The translations under genes were made by a program, and so were the position numbers. The notes under the pieces are model-generated. The model was not told the DNA's origin, ran no database searches, and saw only the letters and a list, made by a program, of their open reading frames with translations. This document shows, piece after piece, positions 26,727 through 34,895 of a stretch of 64,000 nt of DNA. Source of the stretch: Selenomonadales bacterium (lineage in GTDB: Bacteria > Bacillota > Negativicutes > Sporomusales > UBA7701). The stretch is from positions 1 to 64,000 of the forward strand of contig JARKPR010000035.1 of NCBI GenBank assembly GCA_029975165.1, written 5' to 3'. Position 1 is the first letter of the stretch; each line of letters opens with the position of its first letter.

Positions 26727-27543
26727 GATCGACAAGGTGACTTTTTGCTATAGACAGGGCGAATACGCCGTCCGAGAGGCCAGCCTGAAGGTGGCGGACG
26801 GCGAATTCGTGGCCGTGGCCGGACGGAACGGCAGCGGCAAGACCACCCTGACCCGCCTGGTGATGGGGCTACTGCAGCCGACGGCCGGCGGGATAATGCT
26901 GGACGGCCGCTGCACGGCCGGACGACCGACCGCGGAGATCGCCCGCCAGGTCGGCTATGTCTTCCAGAACCCCGACAGGCAGATCTTCCGCGATACGGTG
27001 GCCGAGGAGGTGGCCTACGGCCCCGAGCAGCTCGGCTGGGCCGCCGAGGCCGTGCGGGCGGCGGTGGCCAAGGCCCTTGCCGCCGCCGACCTCGCCAAGC
27101 TGGCCGGCGCTTACCCGCGGTCGCTGGCCAAGGGCCAGAAGCAGCGGCTGGCCATCGCTTCGGCGCTCGTCCTGGCGCCCCGCCTGCTCATCCTCGACGA
27201 ACCGACCAGCGGCCAGGACGCGCAGGAGAAGGCGGCGCTCATGGCCCTGCTGACAGAGCTGAACGCCAAAGGGACGGCTATCCTGCTGGTGACCCACGAC
27301 ATGGAACTGTTGGCCCGCTACGCGCGGCGGGCGGTGGTGCTCGCCGGCGGCCGCGTGGTTTATGACGGCGGCGTGCGCGCGCTGTTCGCCGGCGGAGCGG
27401 CCGTAGACGGCTGGGGCCTGCGGGAACCGGCGGCCGCGAAAGTGGCCCGCGGGCTGAAGACCTTTGGCTTTGCGACCGAGGCGATTATGCCGGAAGAACT
27501 GAACGGGGCGATTTGCCGGGCGGGAGGGAAAGCTTATGCGTAG
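26719..27543 (+). CDS. ecfA2: ECF transporter ATPase, EcfA2-type
   Basis: Second ATPase of the ECF module, 274 residues from the GTG at 26719 (ribosome site GGGGAGGCG). Walker A is GRNGSGKTTLTR, the signature is SLAKGQKQR, with Ala-Lys instead of the usual Ser-Gly, and Walker B is LLILDEPTSGQD. A modified signature is common in one of the two ECF ATPases, so this is probably functional. It overlaps ecfA1 and ecfT, so all three should be made in fixed ratio. Confidence 0.92.
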   Translation: MLEIDKVTFCYRQGEYAVREASLKVADGEFVAVAGRNGSGKTTLTRLVMGLLQPTAGGIMLDGRCTAGRPTAEIARQVGYVFQNPDRQIFRDTVAEEVAYGPEQLGWAAEAVRAAVAKALAAADLAKLAGAYPRSLAKGQKQRLAIASALVLAPRLLILDEPTSGQDAQEKAALMALLTELNAKGTAILLVTHDMELLARYARRAVVLAGGRVVYDGGVRALFAGGAAVDGWGLREPAAAKVARGLKTFGFATEAIMPEELNGAICRAGGKAYA

Positions 27544-28216
27544 GACGGCGCCGTTGACCAAGCTGGCGGTGGTGCTGCTGGTGTCGCTGTGGGCGATGCT
27601 GCTCGAATCCGCGGCCGCCCTGGGGGCGGTGGCCGGGCTCCTGCTGGCGCTGTTCGCCGCGTCAAGGGTGCCGGCCGGCAGCTACAAGGCGTTGGGCGGC
27701 CTGGGGCTTTTCGCCCTCGCCCTGGCGGCCATGCAGTACGCCCTGGGGGCGGAGGCCGAGTTTTCCCTCGTGGTCGGCCTGCGTATGGCGACCATGACCG
27801 GCCTGTTCATCCTCCTCCTGGCCACGACCCGCGTCCAGGACCTGACCGCCGCCCTTGCGCGGCAGCTGCGCGTCCCGTACGAATATGCCTTCATGGTGAC
27901 GGCCTCGCTGCGGTTCATCCCCGACCTGCTGACCGAGATCAAGGCCGTGCAGGAGGCCCAGGCCTGCCGGGGCTACGCCGGCGGGGGGAGCGTGACGCGG
28001 CGGCTGAAGAATTATCTCACAATTGTCCAGCCGCTGGTGCTGCGCTCGGTGGCCCGCTCGGAGACGATGGCCATGAGCATGGAGCTGCGGGGGTTCGGCA
28101 CCGGCCGGGCCGGCAGCTACGGCACCAGCATCGCCCTCGGCGGCCGCGACTACCTGGCGCTGGCCGCCCTGGCCGCAGGCACGGCCGGCGTAGTTGCGGC
28201 GAGGTTTTATATGTAA
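27536..28216 (+). CDS. ecfT: ECF transporter transmembrane protein EcfT
   Basis: The 226-residue T component links the ATPases to the substrate-binding S protein. It has about five hydrophobic segments and the cytoplasmic coupling helices with the ARG-type motifs. VQEAQACRGYAGGG (about residues 138-151) and AMSMELRGFGTG (about 180-191) are the two X-R-G segments that contact the ATPases. Start overlaps ecfA2 by eight bases. The operon ends here and a second T-box begins 40 bases on. Confidence 0.92.
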   Translation: MRRTAPLTKLAVVLLVSLWAMLLESAAALGAVAGLLLALFAASRVPAGSYKALGGLGLFALALAAMQYALGAEAEFSLVVGLRMATMTGLFILLLATTRVQDLTAALARQLRVPYEYAFMVTASLRFIPDLLTEIKAVQEAQACRGYAGGGSVTRRLKNYLTIVQPLVLRSVARSETMAMSMELRGFGTGRAGSYGTSIALGGRDYLALAALAAGTAGVVAARFYM

Positions 28217-28255
28217 GGATAGCGGGTTGCCGAAAAGTTAATCTTTAAACATCGA

Positions 28256-28512
28256 TGATCGGGAGTAGTACCCATACTGGAGAGTCCCAGCGAGCCGGCG
28301 GCGGTGGAAGGCCGGCACAGCTCGGTATGGCGAATGGACCCGGGAGATACGGCCCGAGCCGCGTACGCGGGGTAGGCGCCGTCGGCATTCCCCCGTTAGC
28401 GGGAAGCAGGTATCGGAGTTCACTCCCGTACCTGGCGAAGCGAGCCGCTGCGGCGGCTAAATTGGGTGGCACCACGGGTAAGAACCCGTCCCTTACCGGG
28501 GACGGGTTTTTG
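28256..28512 (+). promoter_or_regulatory. T-box leader 2, probably tryptophan-specific
   Basis: It is a clear relative of leader 1. Stem I base CGGG (28260-28263) pairs with CCCG, with AGTAGTA opposite CGAATGGA, so the proposed specifier is again TGG. The T-box motif GGGTGGCACCACGGGT is at 28464-28479. The terminator AACCCGTCCC (28483-28492) pairs with GGGGACGGGTT (28498-28508) and is followed by a T run. The two leaders share long identical blocks such as GGGAGATACGG and GGGGTAGGCGCCGTCGG, which points to duplication. Confidence 0.87.
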
Positions 28513-28542
28513 TGTTTGTAAAAAAGTGAAAGGGGAATAAAA

Positions 28543-29127
28543 ATGGAAACGAGAGAGAACCAGGAACTCGTCAAGATGGAGAAAACAGGCGGCAAGACCA
28601 GAGGCGTGGCCGTGACGGCGCTCCTGCTGGCCATCGGCGTGATACTGCGGCTCGTCAGCCCCAGCATCGCCGGCATAACCCCCAACTGGCTGATCGCCAT
28701 GTATTGCCTCGCCATCCTCCTCGTCAGGCCGGGGCTGAAGCAGTCGGCCGGCATCGGCCTGGTGGCCGGGGTGGTCTGCATGGTGACGTCGAAGGCCATC
28801 TTCCCGTACGCCAACCTGCTCAGCGAGCCGGTGGGAGCGGTGGCCTGCGCCCTCGTCGTCAGCCTCACCGACCGGGTGAAGATTTTCGGCCTCACCCTCC
28901 AGCCGGCGGTGAGCACCTTCATCGGCACGCTTGTCAGCGGCTTCGTCTTTATCACCGTGACGAAAATCGTCATGAGCGTCCCGCTGCAGGTATACCTCTA
29001 CGGCATGCTGCCGGTGGTGCTGACAGTGGGGGCGGTCAATTGCGCCGTCGCCCAGGTGCTGTATTACCCGGCGGCGAAGCTGTTCGCCGGCCGGTTGGCC
29101 GCGGCGCCGAAGGAGGAGCAGGCATGA
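28543..29127 (+). CDS. TrpP-like ECF substrate-binding (S) component
   Basis: This is a 194-residue membrane protein with about five or six helices and no ATPase or T motifs. The pattern ALLLAIGVILRLVSPSIAGITPNW, short loop, MYCLAILLVRPG resembles the B. subtilis tryptophan transporter TrpP. The ECF genes upstream and the T-box with a proposed tryptophan codon both fit tryptophan as the substrate. That assignment is inference, because S components are hard to classify by sequence alone. The N-terminus carries about 20 extra charged residues. It overlaps the ligase gene by four bases. Confidence 0.75.
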   Translation: METRENQELVKMEKTGGKTRGVAVTALLLAIGVILRLVSPSIAGITPNWLIAMYCLAILLVRPGLKQSAGIGLVAGVVCMVTSKAIFPYANLLSEPVGAVACALVVSLTDRVKIFGLTLQPAVSTFIGTLVSGFVFITVTKIVMSVPLQVYLYGMLPVVLTVGAVNCAVAQVLYYPAAKLFAGRLAAAPKEEQA

Positions 29128-30419
29128 TCTGGAACGCTACGATGGAAAAGGCCGGCCGGACGGAGATGGAGGAACTGCAGCTCACCCGCCTGCGCCAGGT
29201 CGTCGACCGGGTATACCACAACGTGCCCTCCTACCGGGCCAGGATGACGGCGGCAGGGGTCAAGCCGGACGACATCCGTTCCCTCGCCGACATCGCCAGA
29301 CTGCCCTTCACCACTAAGCAGGATATGCGGGAGGCTTATCCATACGGGCTGCTGGCCGTGCCGATGAAGCAGGTCGTCCGGATACACTGCTCGAGCGGGA
29401 CGACGGGCCGGCCGACAGTAGTGGCCTATACGCGCCACGACCTGGCCGTGTGGGCCGAGGTGCTGGCCCGTACGCTGGTGGCCGGCGGGCTGTCGGATTC
29501 GTCGGTATTTCAGGTGGCGGTCAACTACGGGCTGTTCACCGGCGGGCTCGGCTTCCATTACGCCGCCGAACTCGTCGGCGCCTCGGTCGTGCCCATCTCC
29601 GGCGGCAACACCGCCCGGCAGGTGATGCTGATGAAGGATTTCGGCACGACGGCGATGATCATCACCCCGTCGTACGCGCTGCACGTGGCCGAGACGATGC
29701 GGGAGATGGGCGTCAGGCCGGCGGATACGGCGCTGCAGTCAGTCTTCTGCGGCGCGGAGACCTGGTCGGACCGCATGCACGACCAGATCGAGGAGACTTA
29801 CGGCGTCAAGGCGTATGACGTGTACGGCCTGAGCGAGATCATCGGGCCGGGCGTGTCGTGCGAGTGCTCGGCCCACGACGGGCTGCACATCCAGGAGGAC
29901 CACTTCTACATCGAGATCGTCGACCCGGAAAGCGGCGAAGTGCTGCCGGAAGGGGCCAAGGGCGAAGTGGTCATCACCACCCTCACCAAAGAAGGCATGC
30001 CGATGATCCGCTACCGCACCCGCGACCTCTCCGCCCTGCGGCGCGGCCGATGCGCCTGCGGCCGCACCCAGACCCGCATGGACAGAGTGGTGGGCCGGAG
30101 CGACGACATGCTCATCATCCGTGGCGTCAATATCTTCCCTTCCCAAGTCGAAGACGTGCTCCTCGGTTTAGGGGAAACGGCGCCCCATTACCAGCTGCTC
30201 GTCGAACGGGAAAGCGCCCTCGACATGTTGACCGTGATGGTCGAAAAGGCCGACGGAATAGACGGGACGCCCGACGCGACGCGCGCCGCCGAGCGCAAGA
30301 TACAGGACATGTTGAAGGCCGCAACCGGCCTCAGCCCGCGGGTACGTCTCGTGCCGCCGAAAACCATCGAAAGGAGCGAAGGCAAGGCGAAGCGGGTTAT
30401 CGACAGGCGGGCGATGTGA
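29124..30419 (+). CDS. paaK: Phenylacetate/arylacetate-CoA ligase
   Basis: AMP-forming ligase of 431 residues in the PaaK family. The P-loop-like HCSSGTTGRPTVVAYT is at about residues 88-103, the adenylate-binding VYGLSEIIGPGVSCEC near 234-249, and MIRYRTRDLS follows. The C-terminal AMP-binding domain with RSDDMLIIRGVNIFPSQVED is intact. The ATGA overlap with the TrpP-like gene places it under T-box 2. That suggests a substrate linked to tryptophan, such as indole-3-acetate, instead of degradation of phenylacetate. No paa ring-cleavage genes are near. Confidence 0.88.
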   Translation: MIWNATMEKAGRTEMEELQLTRLRQVVDRVYHNVPSYRARMTAAGVKPDDIRSLADIARLPFTTKQDMREAYPYGLLAVPMKQVVRIHCSSGTTGRPTVVAYTRHDLAVWAEVLARTLVAGGLSDSSVFQVAVNYGLFTGGLGFHYAAELVGASVVPISGGNTARQVMLMKDFGTTAMIITPSYALHVAETMREMGVRPADTALQSVFCGAETWSDRMHDQIEETYGVKAYDVYGLSEIIGPGVSCECSAHDGLHIQEDHFYIEIVDPESGEVLPEGAKGEVVITTLTKEGMPMIRYRTRDLSALRRGRCACGRTQTRMDRVVGRSDDMLIIRGVNIFPSQVEDVLLGLGETAPHYQLLVERESALDMLTVMVEKADGIDGTPDATRAAERKIQDMLKAATGLSPRVRLVPPKTIERSEGKAKRVIDRRAM

Positions 30420-30521
30420 TAGCTCGCAAATTAGTGCCCCTTCCCCGTCATTATTAAAACTTTCCTGCTGCCGACGACTGGATTATGCTCCGCCGTTGTG
30501 ATATAATATTGCTTGTCTTAG

Positions 30522-30596
30522 GGGGCATTAGCTCAGCGGGAGAGCGCTTGACTCACATTCAAGAGGCCGCTGGTTCGAAACCAGCATGCCCCACCA
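30522..30596 (+). tRNA. tRNA-Val (anticodon CAC)
   Basis: Cloverleaf: GGGGCAT acceptor pairs with ATGCCCC, the D arm is GCTC/GAGC, the anticodon stem CTTGA/TCAAG encloses CTCACAT, the T arm GCTGG-TTCGAAA-CCAGC follows, and ACCA is encoded. A TATAAT box is at 30502-30507, with only a weak -35. A strong terminator follows. Confidence 0.96.
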
Positions 30597-30601
30597 GGAA
30601 A

Positions 30602-30642
30602 CACAAGGCTTCGCAGGTTCAGACCTGCGAAGCCTTTTTGTG
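30602..30642 (+). terminator. Terminator of tRNA-Val
   Basis: CACAAGGCTTCGCAGG pairs with CCTGCGAAGCCTTTTTGTG around TTCAGA. The T run lies inside the lower stem. Confidence 0.9.
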
Positions 30643-30678
30643 TTTCGATGCCTAAATTTATGCCCTACAGATTTTTAA

Positions 30679-30733
30679 GAGACTATCCCGGATTTTATAA
30701 ACCTCCAAGTTGGTGTAAAATAGGAGCACCAAC
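30679..30733. other. Possible insertion-sequence scar and small inverted repeat
   Basis: The AT-rich stretch at 30679-30703 looks like terminal sequence of a mutator-type (IS256 family) element, from memory only. Next to it, GTTGGTG (30709-30715) is an inverted copy of CACCAAC (30727-30733). No transposase or second end is visible. The inverted repeat may alternatively serve the following gene. Confidence 0.25.
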
Positions 30734-30818
30734 GTGCAAAGCGGTGGGATATGGCGAGTAGTATGTTGGCCTTCAGTGTAAAAAAGTCACAGGGTGTTTA
30801 TGACAGGAGTGGGGATAC

Positions 30819-32000
30819 ATGACAGAGATAAATGCCCAGAATATCAGGCTGTTTCGCTTGTACACGCATCATCTGGATGTGGGGCGTGAAAAGAGGTGCA
30901 TCCCCGAAATCGTAGGTGCTTGCGGGATGCAAAATACCCCGCCCGGTGCGTGGGAAACCGCTCTGTTTAACCGTGTTCCTGATTGCAGCCTTGCGGATAT
31001 GAACTCGCTTCTTTACTCGGAAAAATCGCTCTTGCAGGCGTGGAGCTTCCGTGGCGCGCCCGTGGTGTTCCCTGTCGGTGAAAGCGATGCCTTTCTGTCC
31101 GCACTCGTTCCCGGGGACAATGAGGACTGGATTTACACCCAGGGGATTGCGGGGGCTCTTGAGTTTTTACAGATGCCCTTTGATGAACTGCTGGACAAAC
31201 TAAAACAGGTTATGCCATTGCTGGATGATAAAACCATAGAAAGTAAAAGTGCCCTTGACCAGACATTAGCGGAATGGATGTTACCGCTGTTGCCCTTTGA
31301 AAAACGAGATTTGTGGAACAGCCCCTCCATGTACGGAGCGCCCGACCGGCAGACAGTTGGCGGGGCGGTGGTGTCTTTCCTGCTGCGGCCATGTGCCTTC
31401 TTAGGGTTGGTGGTATTCGGGGAACGCGTCGGCATCAGTCCTGCCTTTACCTCCTACAAGGGCTGGCTGGGGCAGCTGCTTAAGCCTGGTGAGGACGCGG
31501 CAAGAAAGTTGGCGCGGAAGTTCCTGCACTGCTATGGCCCCACTACCGCTCGCGCTTTCGCGAGTTGGCTGGGCTGTTCGGAAAAGCAAGCGCGGCGCAT
31601 GTGGGAATCTGTTTCCGAGGCAATGGAGCCGGTCAAGGCATGTGGGAAGGGGGTCTTTATTTTATCTGACGACAAGGACTTGCTGTGTTCTCCACCCTCC
31701 CTACAAAGGGAATTGCTCCTTCTCGGTGGCCATGATCCGTACCTCGACCAGCGTGACCGGCATATCCTATTGGGCAACAAGGTGCTTCATAAACAGGTTT
31801 GGAAAACGATAACCAATCCGGGGGCCATTTTGCGGTATGGCGAAATTGTTGGCATTTGGACAAGCAAAAAGAAGGGTAAGGGCATAGAAATCAAAATGAC
31901 CTTGTGGAACTATGCATCTGCTGCAAAACAAAAGCTCTATGACTTGGCCGAGGGATACGCCGCCTTCCGGCAGCAAAAACTGATGAAGATTGAGTTATAG
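30819..32000 (+). CDS. AlkZ-like winged-helix DNA glycosylase family protein
   Basis: The 393-residue protein fits the winged-helix family (HTH_42, COG3214) that includes AlkZ and YcaQ, enzymes that excise bases from DNA crosslinks. Visible family features are the N-terminal RLFRLYTHHL, IVGACGMQNTPPGAWETAL (compare the QaQ block of the family), RGAPVVFP, and the tail with GEIVGIWTSKKKGKGIEIKMTLW. The exact catalytic QxQ is not intact, since I see MQNT, so activity is uncertain. Base composition is lower in GC than the left-hand genes. Its position beside tRNA-Val and an integrase remnant suggests it came by transfer. Confidence 0.7.
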   Translation: MTEINAQNIRLFRLYTHHLDVGREKRCIPEIVGACGMQNTPPGAWETALFNRVPDCSLADMNSLLYSEKSLLQAWSFRGAPVVFPVGESDAFLSALVPGDNEDWIYTQGIAGALEFLQMPFDELLDKLKQVMPLLDDKTIESKSALDQTLAEWMLPLLPFEKRDLWNSPSMYGAPDRQTVGGAVVSFLLRPCAFLGLVVFGERVGISPAFTSYKGWLGQLLKPGEDAARKLARKFLHCYGPTTARAFASWLGCSEKQARRMWESVSEAMEPVKACGKGVFILSDDKDLLCSPPSLQRELLLLGGHDPYLDQRDRHILLGNKVLHKQVWKTITNPGAILRYGEIVGIWTSKKKGKGIEIKMTLWNYASAAKQKLYDLAEGYAAFRQQKLMKIEL

Positions 32001-32217
32001 CTGCGTTTTGCTGGCCTTTTCACCAGTAGACCGCCGAAAAATTTTGAGCCAAGTTGCCTGAAGCGGAATAACAGCTATAAGTCGTCGGGGGATGGAAGCA
32101 TTAAGCGTCTGAGCGGCCAACTTTTTGGACTTCTCGACAACATGGGCATACGTTGTCAGTAGTTAAAACCGTATGGCTATCGTACTATGCCCTAGGCGCT
32201 CCTGAACGATTTTAGGT
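31997..32217 (-). pseudogene. Tyrosine recombinase (integrase) C-terminal remnant
   Basis: On the minus strand the frame reads PKIVQERLGHSTIAIRF, then a stop, then LLTTYAHVVEKSKKLAAQTL. The first piece contains the conserved LGH box and the second the catalytic Tyr in TTYAHV, the two end signatures of phage-type integrases. A small insertion with an in-frame TAA splits them, and the N-terminal two-thirds of the gene is missing. The remnant abuts the stop of the AlkZ-like gene. It supports past insertion of a mobile element near tRNA-Val. Confidence 0.78.
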
Positions 32218-32327
32218 CGCTCGTTCCTTGCTGCCGGAACCACTACCCATCTGAAACGACTGACGGGAACACAAAAAACAAGCCCCGCCGGCCGTTTTGT
32301 GGCGGCGGACGAGGTCTACAACCCGAA

Positions 32328-32352
32328 CGGCACCGGCATATTGCCGGTGCCG
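32328..32352. other. Perfect hairpin downstream of panB
   Basis: CGGCACCGGCA (32328-32338) pairs with TGCCGGTGCCG (32342-32352) around TAT. No T run is present on either strand. It lies in the 198-base gap between the integrase remnant and panB, where I see nothing else. Confidence 0.5.
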
Positions 32353-32415
32353 TGTCATGTATTTGCCCATTGACCCCGATGTCCGCCGCTAATAATAGTT
32401 ATATGCGATGAAATT

Positions 32416-33282
32416 TTACTTTTTCAAGCCAGCTTCCAATTCAGCGAACAGCTTTGTAAATTCGGCAGGATCGCCGGAGATGCTGTATTTGTGCTCAGGT
32501 GCCGGAAAGGACCCCTCTTTCACTTCTTTGACGAAGTGGGCGAGGCCCTGCGTGGCAACACCCGCGATGTCGGCATATTTCTTTGCGAACTTCGGTTTGA
32601 ACGCTTCAAACATACCCAACGCATCGCCTACGACCAATACCTGGCCGTCCGTATCGGCGCCGGCGCCGATGCCGTACACGGGAATCGGCAGAATCTTGTG
32701 GATGAATGCGCCGACTTCTTCCGGAATGCCTTCCAGCAGGATCGCGCGCGCTCCCGACTCATAAACAGCGATCGCATCCTGAATCACGGCCCGTGCGCTG
32801 TCGGCCGTGCGCCCCTGCGCTCTGAAGCCGCCCATGGCAGCCGAGCTTTGGGGCGTCAGTCCTACGTGCCCGAAAACGACGATACCCGCCCGGGAGATCG
32901 CCTTGATTACATCCGCCACGGCCACGCCGCCTTCCAGTTTGACGGCGTCCATGTCGGCTTCCTTAAGAAAACGGACTGCATTGCCGACGGCATCCTCCAC
33001 ACTTTTATGGTAGGATCCAAACGGCATATCGCCGATGATGTATGTATTGGGAGCACCCCTGCGCACAGCCTGGCAAGCGTTGATGCACATATCCATCGTT
33101 ACCGGGACGGTTCCCTGAAACCCGTAGACGACCATACCCATGGAATCGCCTACCAATATCATGTCCATTCCGGCCTTTTCCGCATACGATGCGAAAGGAT
33201 AGTCATACGCGGTCATCCAGGCAACCTGTTCACCTTTTTCCTTCATTTTGTAGAGGTCCAGGATTGTTTTTTTCTGAGCCAT
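32416..33282 (-). CDS. panB: 3-methyl-2-oxobutanoate hydroxymethyltransferase
   Basis: PanB adds a C1 unit from methylene-tetrahydrofolate to ketoisovalerate, the first step to pantothenate. The 288-residue sequence holds MTAYDYPFASYAEKAG, the metal-binding LVGDSMGMVVYG (about residues 42-53), GDMPFGSY and VKLEGG, as well as GHVGLTPQ and LEGIP near 178. The gene stands alone without panC or panD and is divergent from a LysR regulator, which is unusual for a biosynthetic gene. A role tied to ketoacid metabolism is possible. Composition is less GC-rich than the left-hand genes. Start has TTAGGAGGGAATGTT in front. Confidence 0.92.
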   Translation of the reverse strand: MAQKKTILDLYKMKEKGEQVAWMTAYDYPFASYAEKAGMDMILVGDSMGMVVYGFQGTVPVTMDMCINACQAVRRGAPNTYIIGDMPFGSYHKSVEDAVGNAVRFLKEADMDAVKLEGGVAVADVIKAISRAGIVVFGHVGLTPQSSAAMGGFRAQGRTADSARAVIQDAIAVYESGARAILLEGIPEEVGAFIHKILPIPVYGIGAGADTDGQVLVVGDALGMFEAFKPKFAKKYADIAGVATQGLAHFVKEVKEGSFPAPEHKYSISGDPAEFTKLFAELEAGLKK

Positions 33283-33360
33283 AACATTCCCTCCTAAACT
33301 TTTTGTGATTTGCCTTCTTAGCCCTTAATAACCCTGGAAACCATTGGATTGTCTATGTTC

Positions 33361-33568
33361 AGTATACTATATTACTTTAAATAAAAGTAATTCAATATTT
33401 TCGCCTATAAGGTGAAAAAAATTCATCTATAAACCAGAAGCACATATCGTCAACAGGAGAAGTATTGCCATTTGCCGCAAGGCTAGTATACTATATTGCC
33501 ATAGATAAAAATGGTTCAACTTGTTTGCTGATACAGTAAAAAAAATTCATCGATAAACCGGAGGCGCT
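33361..33568. repeat. Duplicated upstream region between panB and the LysR gene
   Basis: Two imperfect copies, 33361-33441 and 33485-33568, lie 124 bases apart. Shared blocks in order are AGTATACTATATT, ATAAAA, TTCAA, AAAAAAATTCATC and ATAAACC, at equal spacing. The second copy ends in the ribosome site GGAGGCGCT of the LysR gene, and the first ends in AGAAGCACAT followed by ATCGTCA, a ghost of the same start region. It is therefore a tandem duplication of promoter or operator plus leader. Confidence 0.82.
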
Positions 33569-34459
33569 ATGTCATTAATCAGCTATGGAATATTCGATGC
33601 CGTCGTCAAGCACGGAAGCTTTCTGCGCGCATCCGAGATGCTGAAAATCTCGCCATCGGCAGTCAGTCATTCCATTGCGAAATTGGAAGAAACGATTGGC
33701 TTTCCGCTGTTCATTCGCGGTAAAACCGGAGTTCAACTAACGAACGGCGGCAAGGAACTTCTTCCCCATATCCGCACAATTCTTAACGAAGTTGAAAACC
33801 TGAATCAACTGGTGGCCCAATTAAACGGGCTAGAAAAAGGAACCGTAAAGGTCGGAACCATCAATAGCGTCTGCGTTAGTTGGCTACCAGAGATCATTCG
33901 CTCATATGCCAAGCTCTATCCAACGATTGAACTGCAAATTTTCCAAGGCGGTTATCAGGAAGTTGCCACCTGGATACAATCGGGAATTGTTGATATCGGC
34001 TTTCTTTCCACGTCTCACGCCCACTCGCTTGAGTTTATACCTGTCTACAAAGATCCCCTATTGTGTATCGTGCCGAAAAAATATCGCCCTTTGCATCCCG
34101 GCTATATAACAAGCAGCGATATCGAAAACCATAACTTCGTCCATCAACGCGAAGGCTATGATACCGAAACCAACGAATTTATTAGCAAACACAACTTAAC
34201 AGTACACACCCAATTCCATATCGTCGATGACCAGTCGCTTATCGCGATGGTAGAAAGCGGGTTCGGAATTTGCATTATGCCGGAACTGGTAATCAAGCAT
34301 CTGCATATTCATAATGTAGATGCCTATACCTTTAAACCGGAGGAATACCGGATACTCGGCCTAGCTTCGACCAACAAGCATTTCTTATCGCCCGCCGCAT
34401 TAAAACTGCATAGCTTTATTTTGACACACCTGGCGGAAAATAATATTAAAAATGTTTAG
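33569..34459 (+). CDS. LysR family transcriptional regulator
   Basis: A 296-residue regulator. The winged HTH is at the N-terminus (FDAVVKHGSFLRASEMLKIS, then SAVSHSIAKLEETIGFPLFIR, residues 8-50). The remainder is a periplasmic-binding-like effector domain that starts KVGTINSVCVSWLPEIIRS. It is divergent from panB, so panB is its likely target, with the duplicated segment between them as operator. The effector is unknown. Codon use is AT-richer than that of most neighbours. Hairpin 34491-34513 follows as a possible terminator. Confidence 0.9.
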   Translation: MSLISYGIFDAVVKHGSFLRASEMLKISPSAVSHSIAKLEETIGFPLFIRGKTGVQLTNGGKELLPHIRTILNEVENLNQLVAQLNGLEKGTVKVGTINSVCVSWLPEIIRSYAKLYPTIELQIFQGGYQEVATWIQSGIVDIGFLSTSHAHSLEFIPVYKDPLLCIVPKKYRPLHPGYITSSDIENHNFVHQREGYDTETNEFISKHNLTVHTQFHIVDDQSLIAMVESGFGICIMPELVIKHLHIHNVDAYTFKPEEYRILGLASTNKHFLSPAALKLHSFILTHLAENNIKNV

Positions 34460-34490
34460 CTCCACACCGTTTTCTCTCCACGCATGAAAA

Positions 34491-34513
34491 ACCACCGTCA
34501 CTACGACGGTGGT
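34491..34513 (+). terminator. Hairpin after the LysR gene
   Basis: ACCACCGTC pairs with GACGGTGGT around ACTAC, followed by TCTCCTGTT. Only weakly T-rich, but the position fits. Confidence 0.55.
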
Positions 34514-34600
34514 TCTCCTGTTATAAGGATAAGCCCCGGCCCAATACCCTATCCGCCAACACCATTCGTAAACATCACTCTTTAATATCGTCCTAGTCTG

Positions 34601-34634
34601 AGAACCTCGGGCAGACGCCCGAGGTTCTTTATTC
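34601..34634. terminator. Strong hairpin between LysR and the DUF1450 gene
   Basis: AGAACCTCGGGC (34601-34612) pairs with GCCCGAGGTTCT (34617-34628), then TTATTCT on the plus strand. It lies immediately 3' of the minus-strand DUF1450 gene and can serve both convergent units. Confidence 0.75.
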
Positions 34635-34895
34635 TCACCTTCTTGCGTCGGGGGCCGCGACCGCCCGCTCGCCGATGATGTTCTTGGCCCGCTCGAACAG
34701 TACATGACTGGTGTCGCCGCTGACAAGCTGACCGTTGGCCAGGGCGATGGCAGTCTCGGCGCACTGGCCGCATTCGCCGAGACAGGGTTCGGTGCTGATT
34801 TCGACGTTGGCAAATTCGGCCTCGGCCTTGTCGACCGCCTTGGCCATGCCCGCGTGGATGCTGAGGTTCTGTTCGCAGAACTTGAGTGTATTCAT
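34635..34895 (-). CDS. DUF1450 family small cysteine protein
   Basis: An 86-residue protein. Cysteines occur at KFCEQNLS near the start and in EPCLGECGQCAE in the middle, the pattern of DUF1450 (YuzB-like) proteins, which resemble thioredoxin-fold [2Fe-2S] ferredoxins. Start is the ATG at 34895 with GCGAGGTGCAGCC before it. Function is unknown. It may carry an iron-sulfur centre, judging only from cysteine spacing. Confidence 0.75.
   Translation of the reverse strand: MNTLKFCEQNLSIHAGMAKAVDKAEAEFANVEISTEPCLGECGQCAETAIALANGQLVSGDTSHVLFERAKNIIGERAVAAPDARR

Noticed and set aside
33361-33568. CRISPR array
   Set aside because: Only two imperfect units at 124-base period and no cas genes. It is better explained as a duplicated control region.
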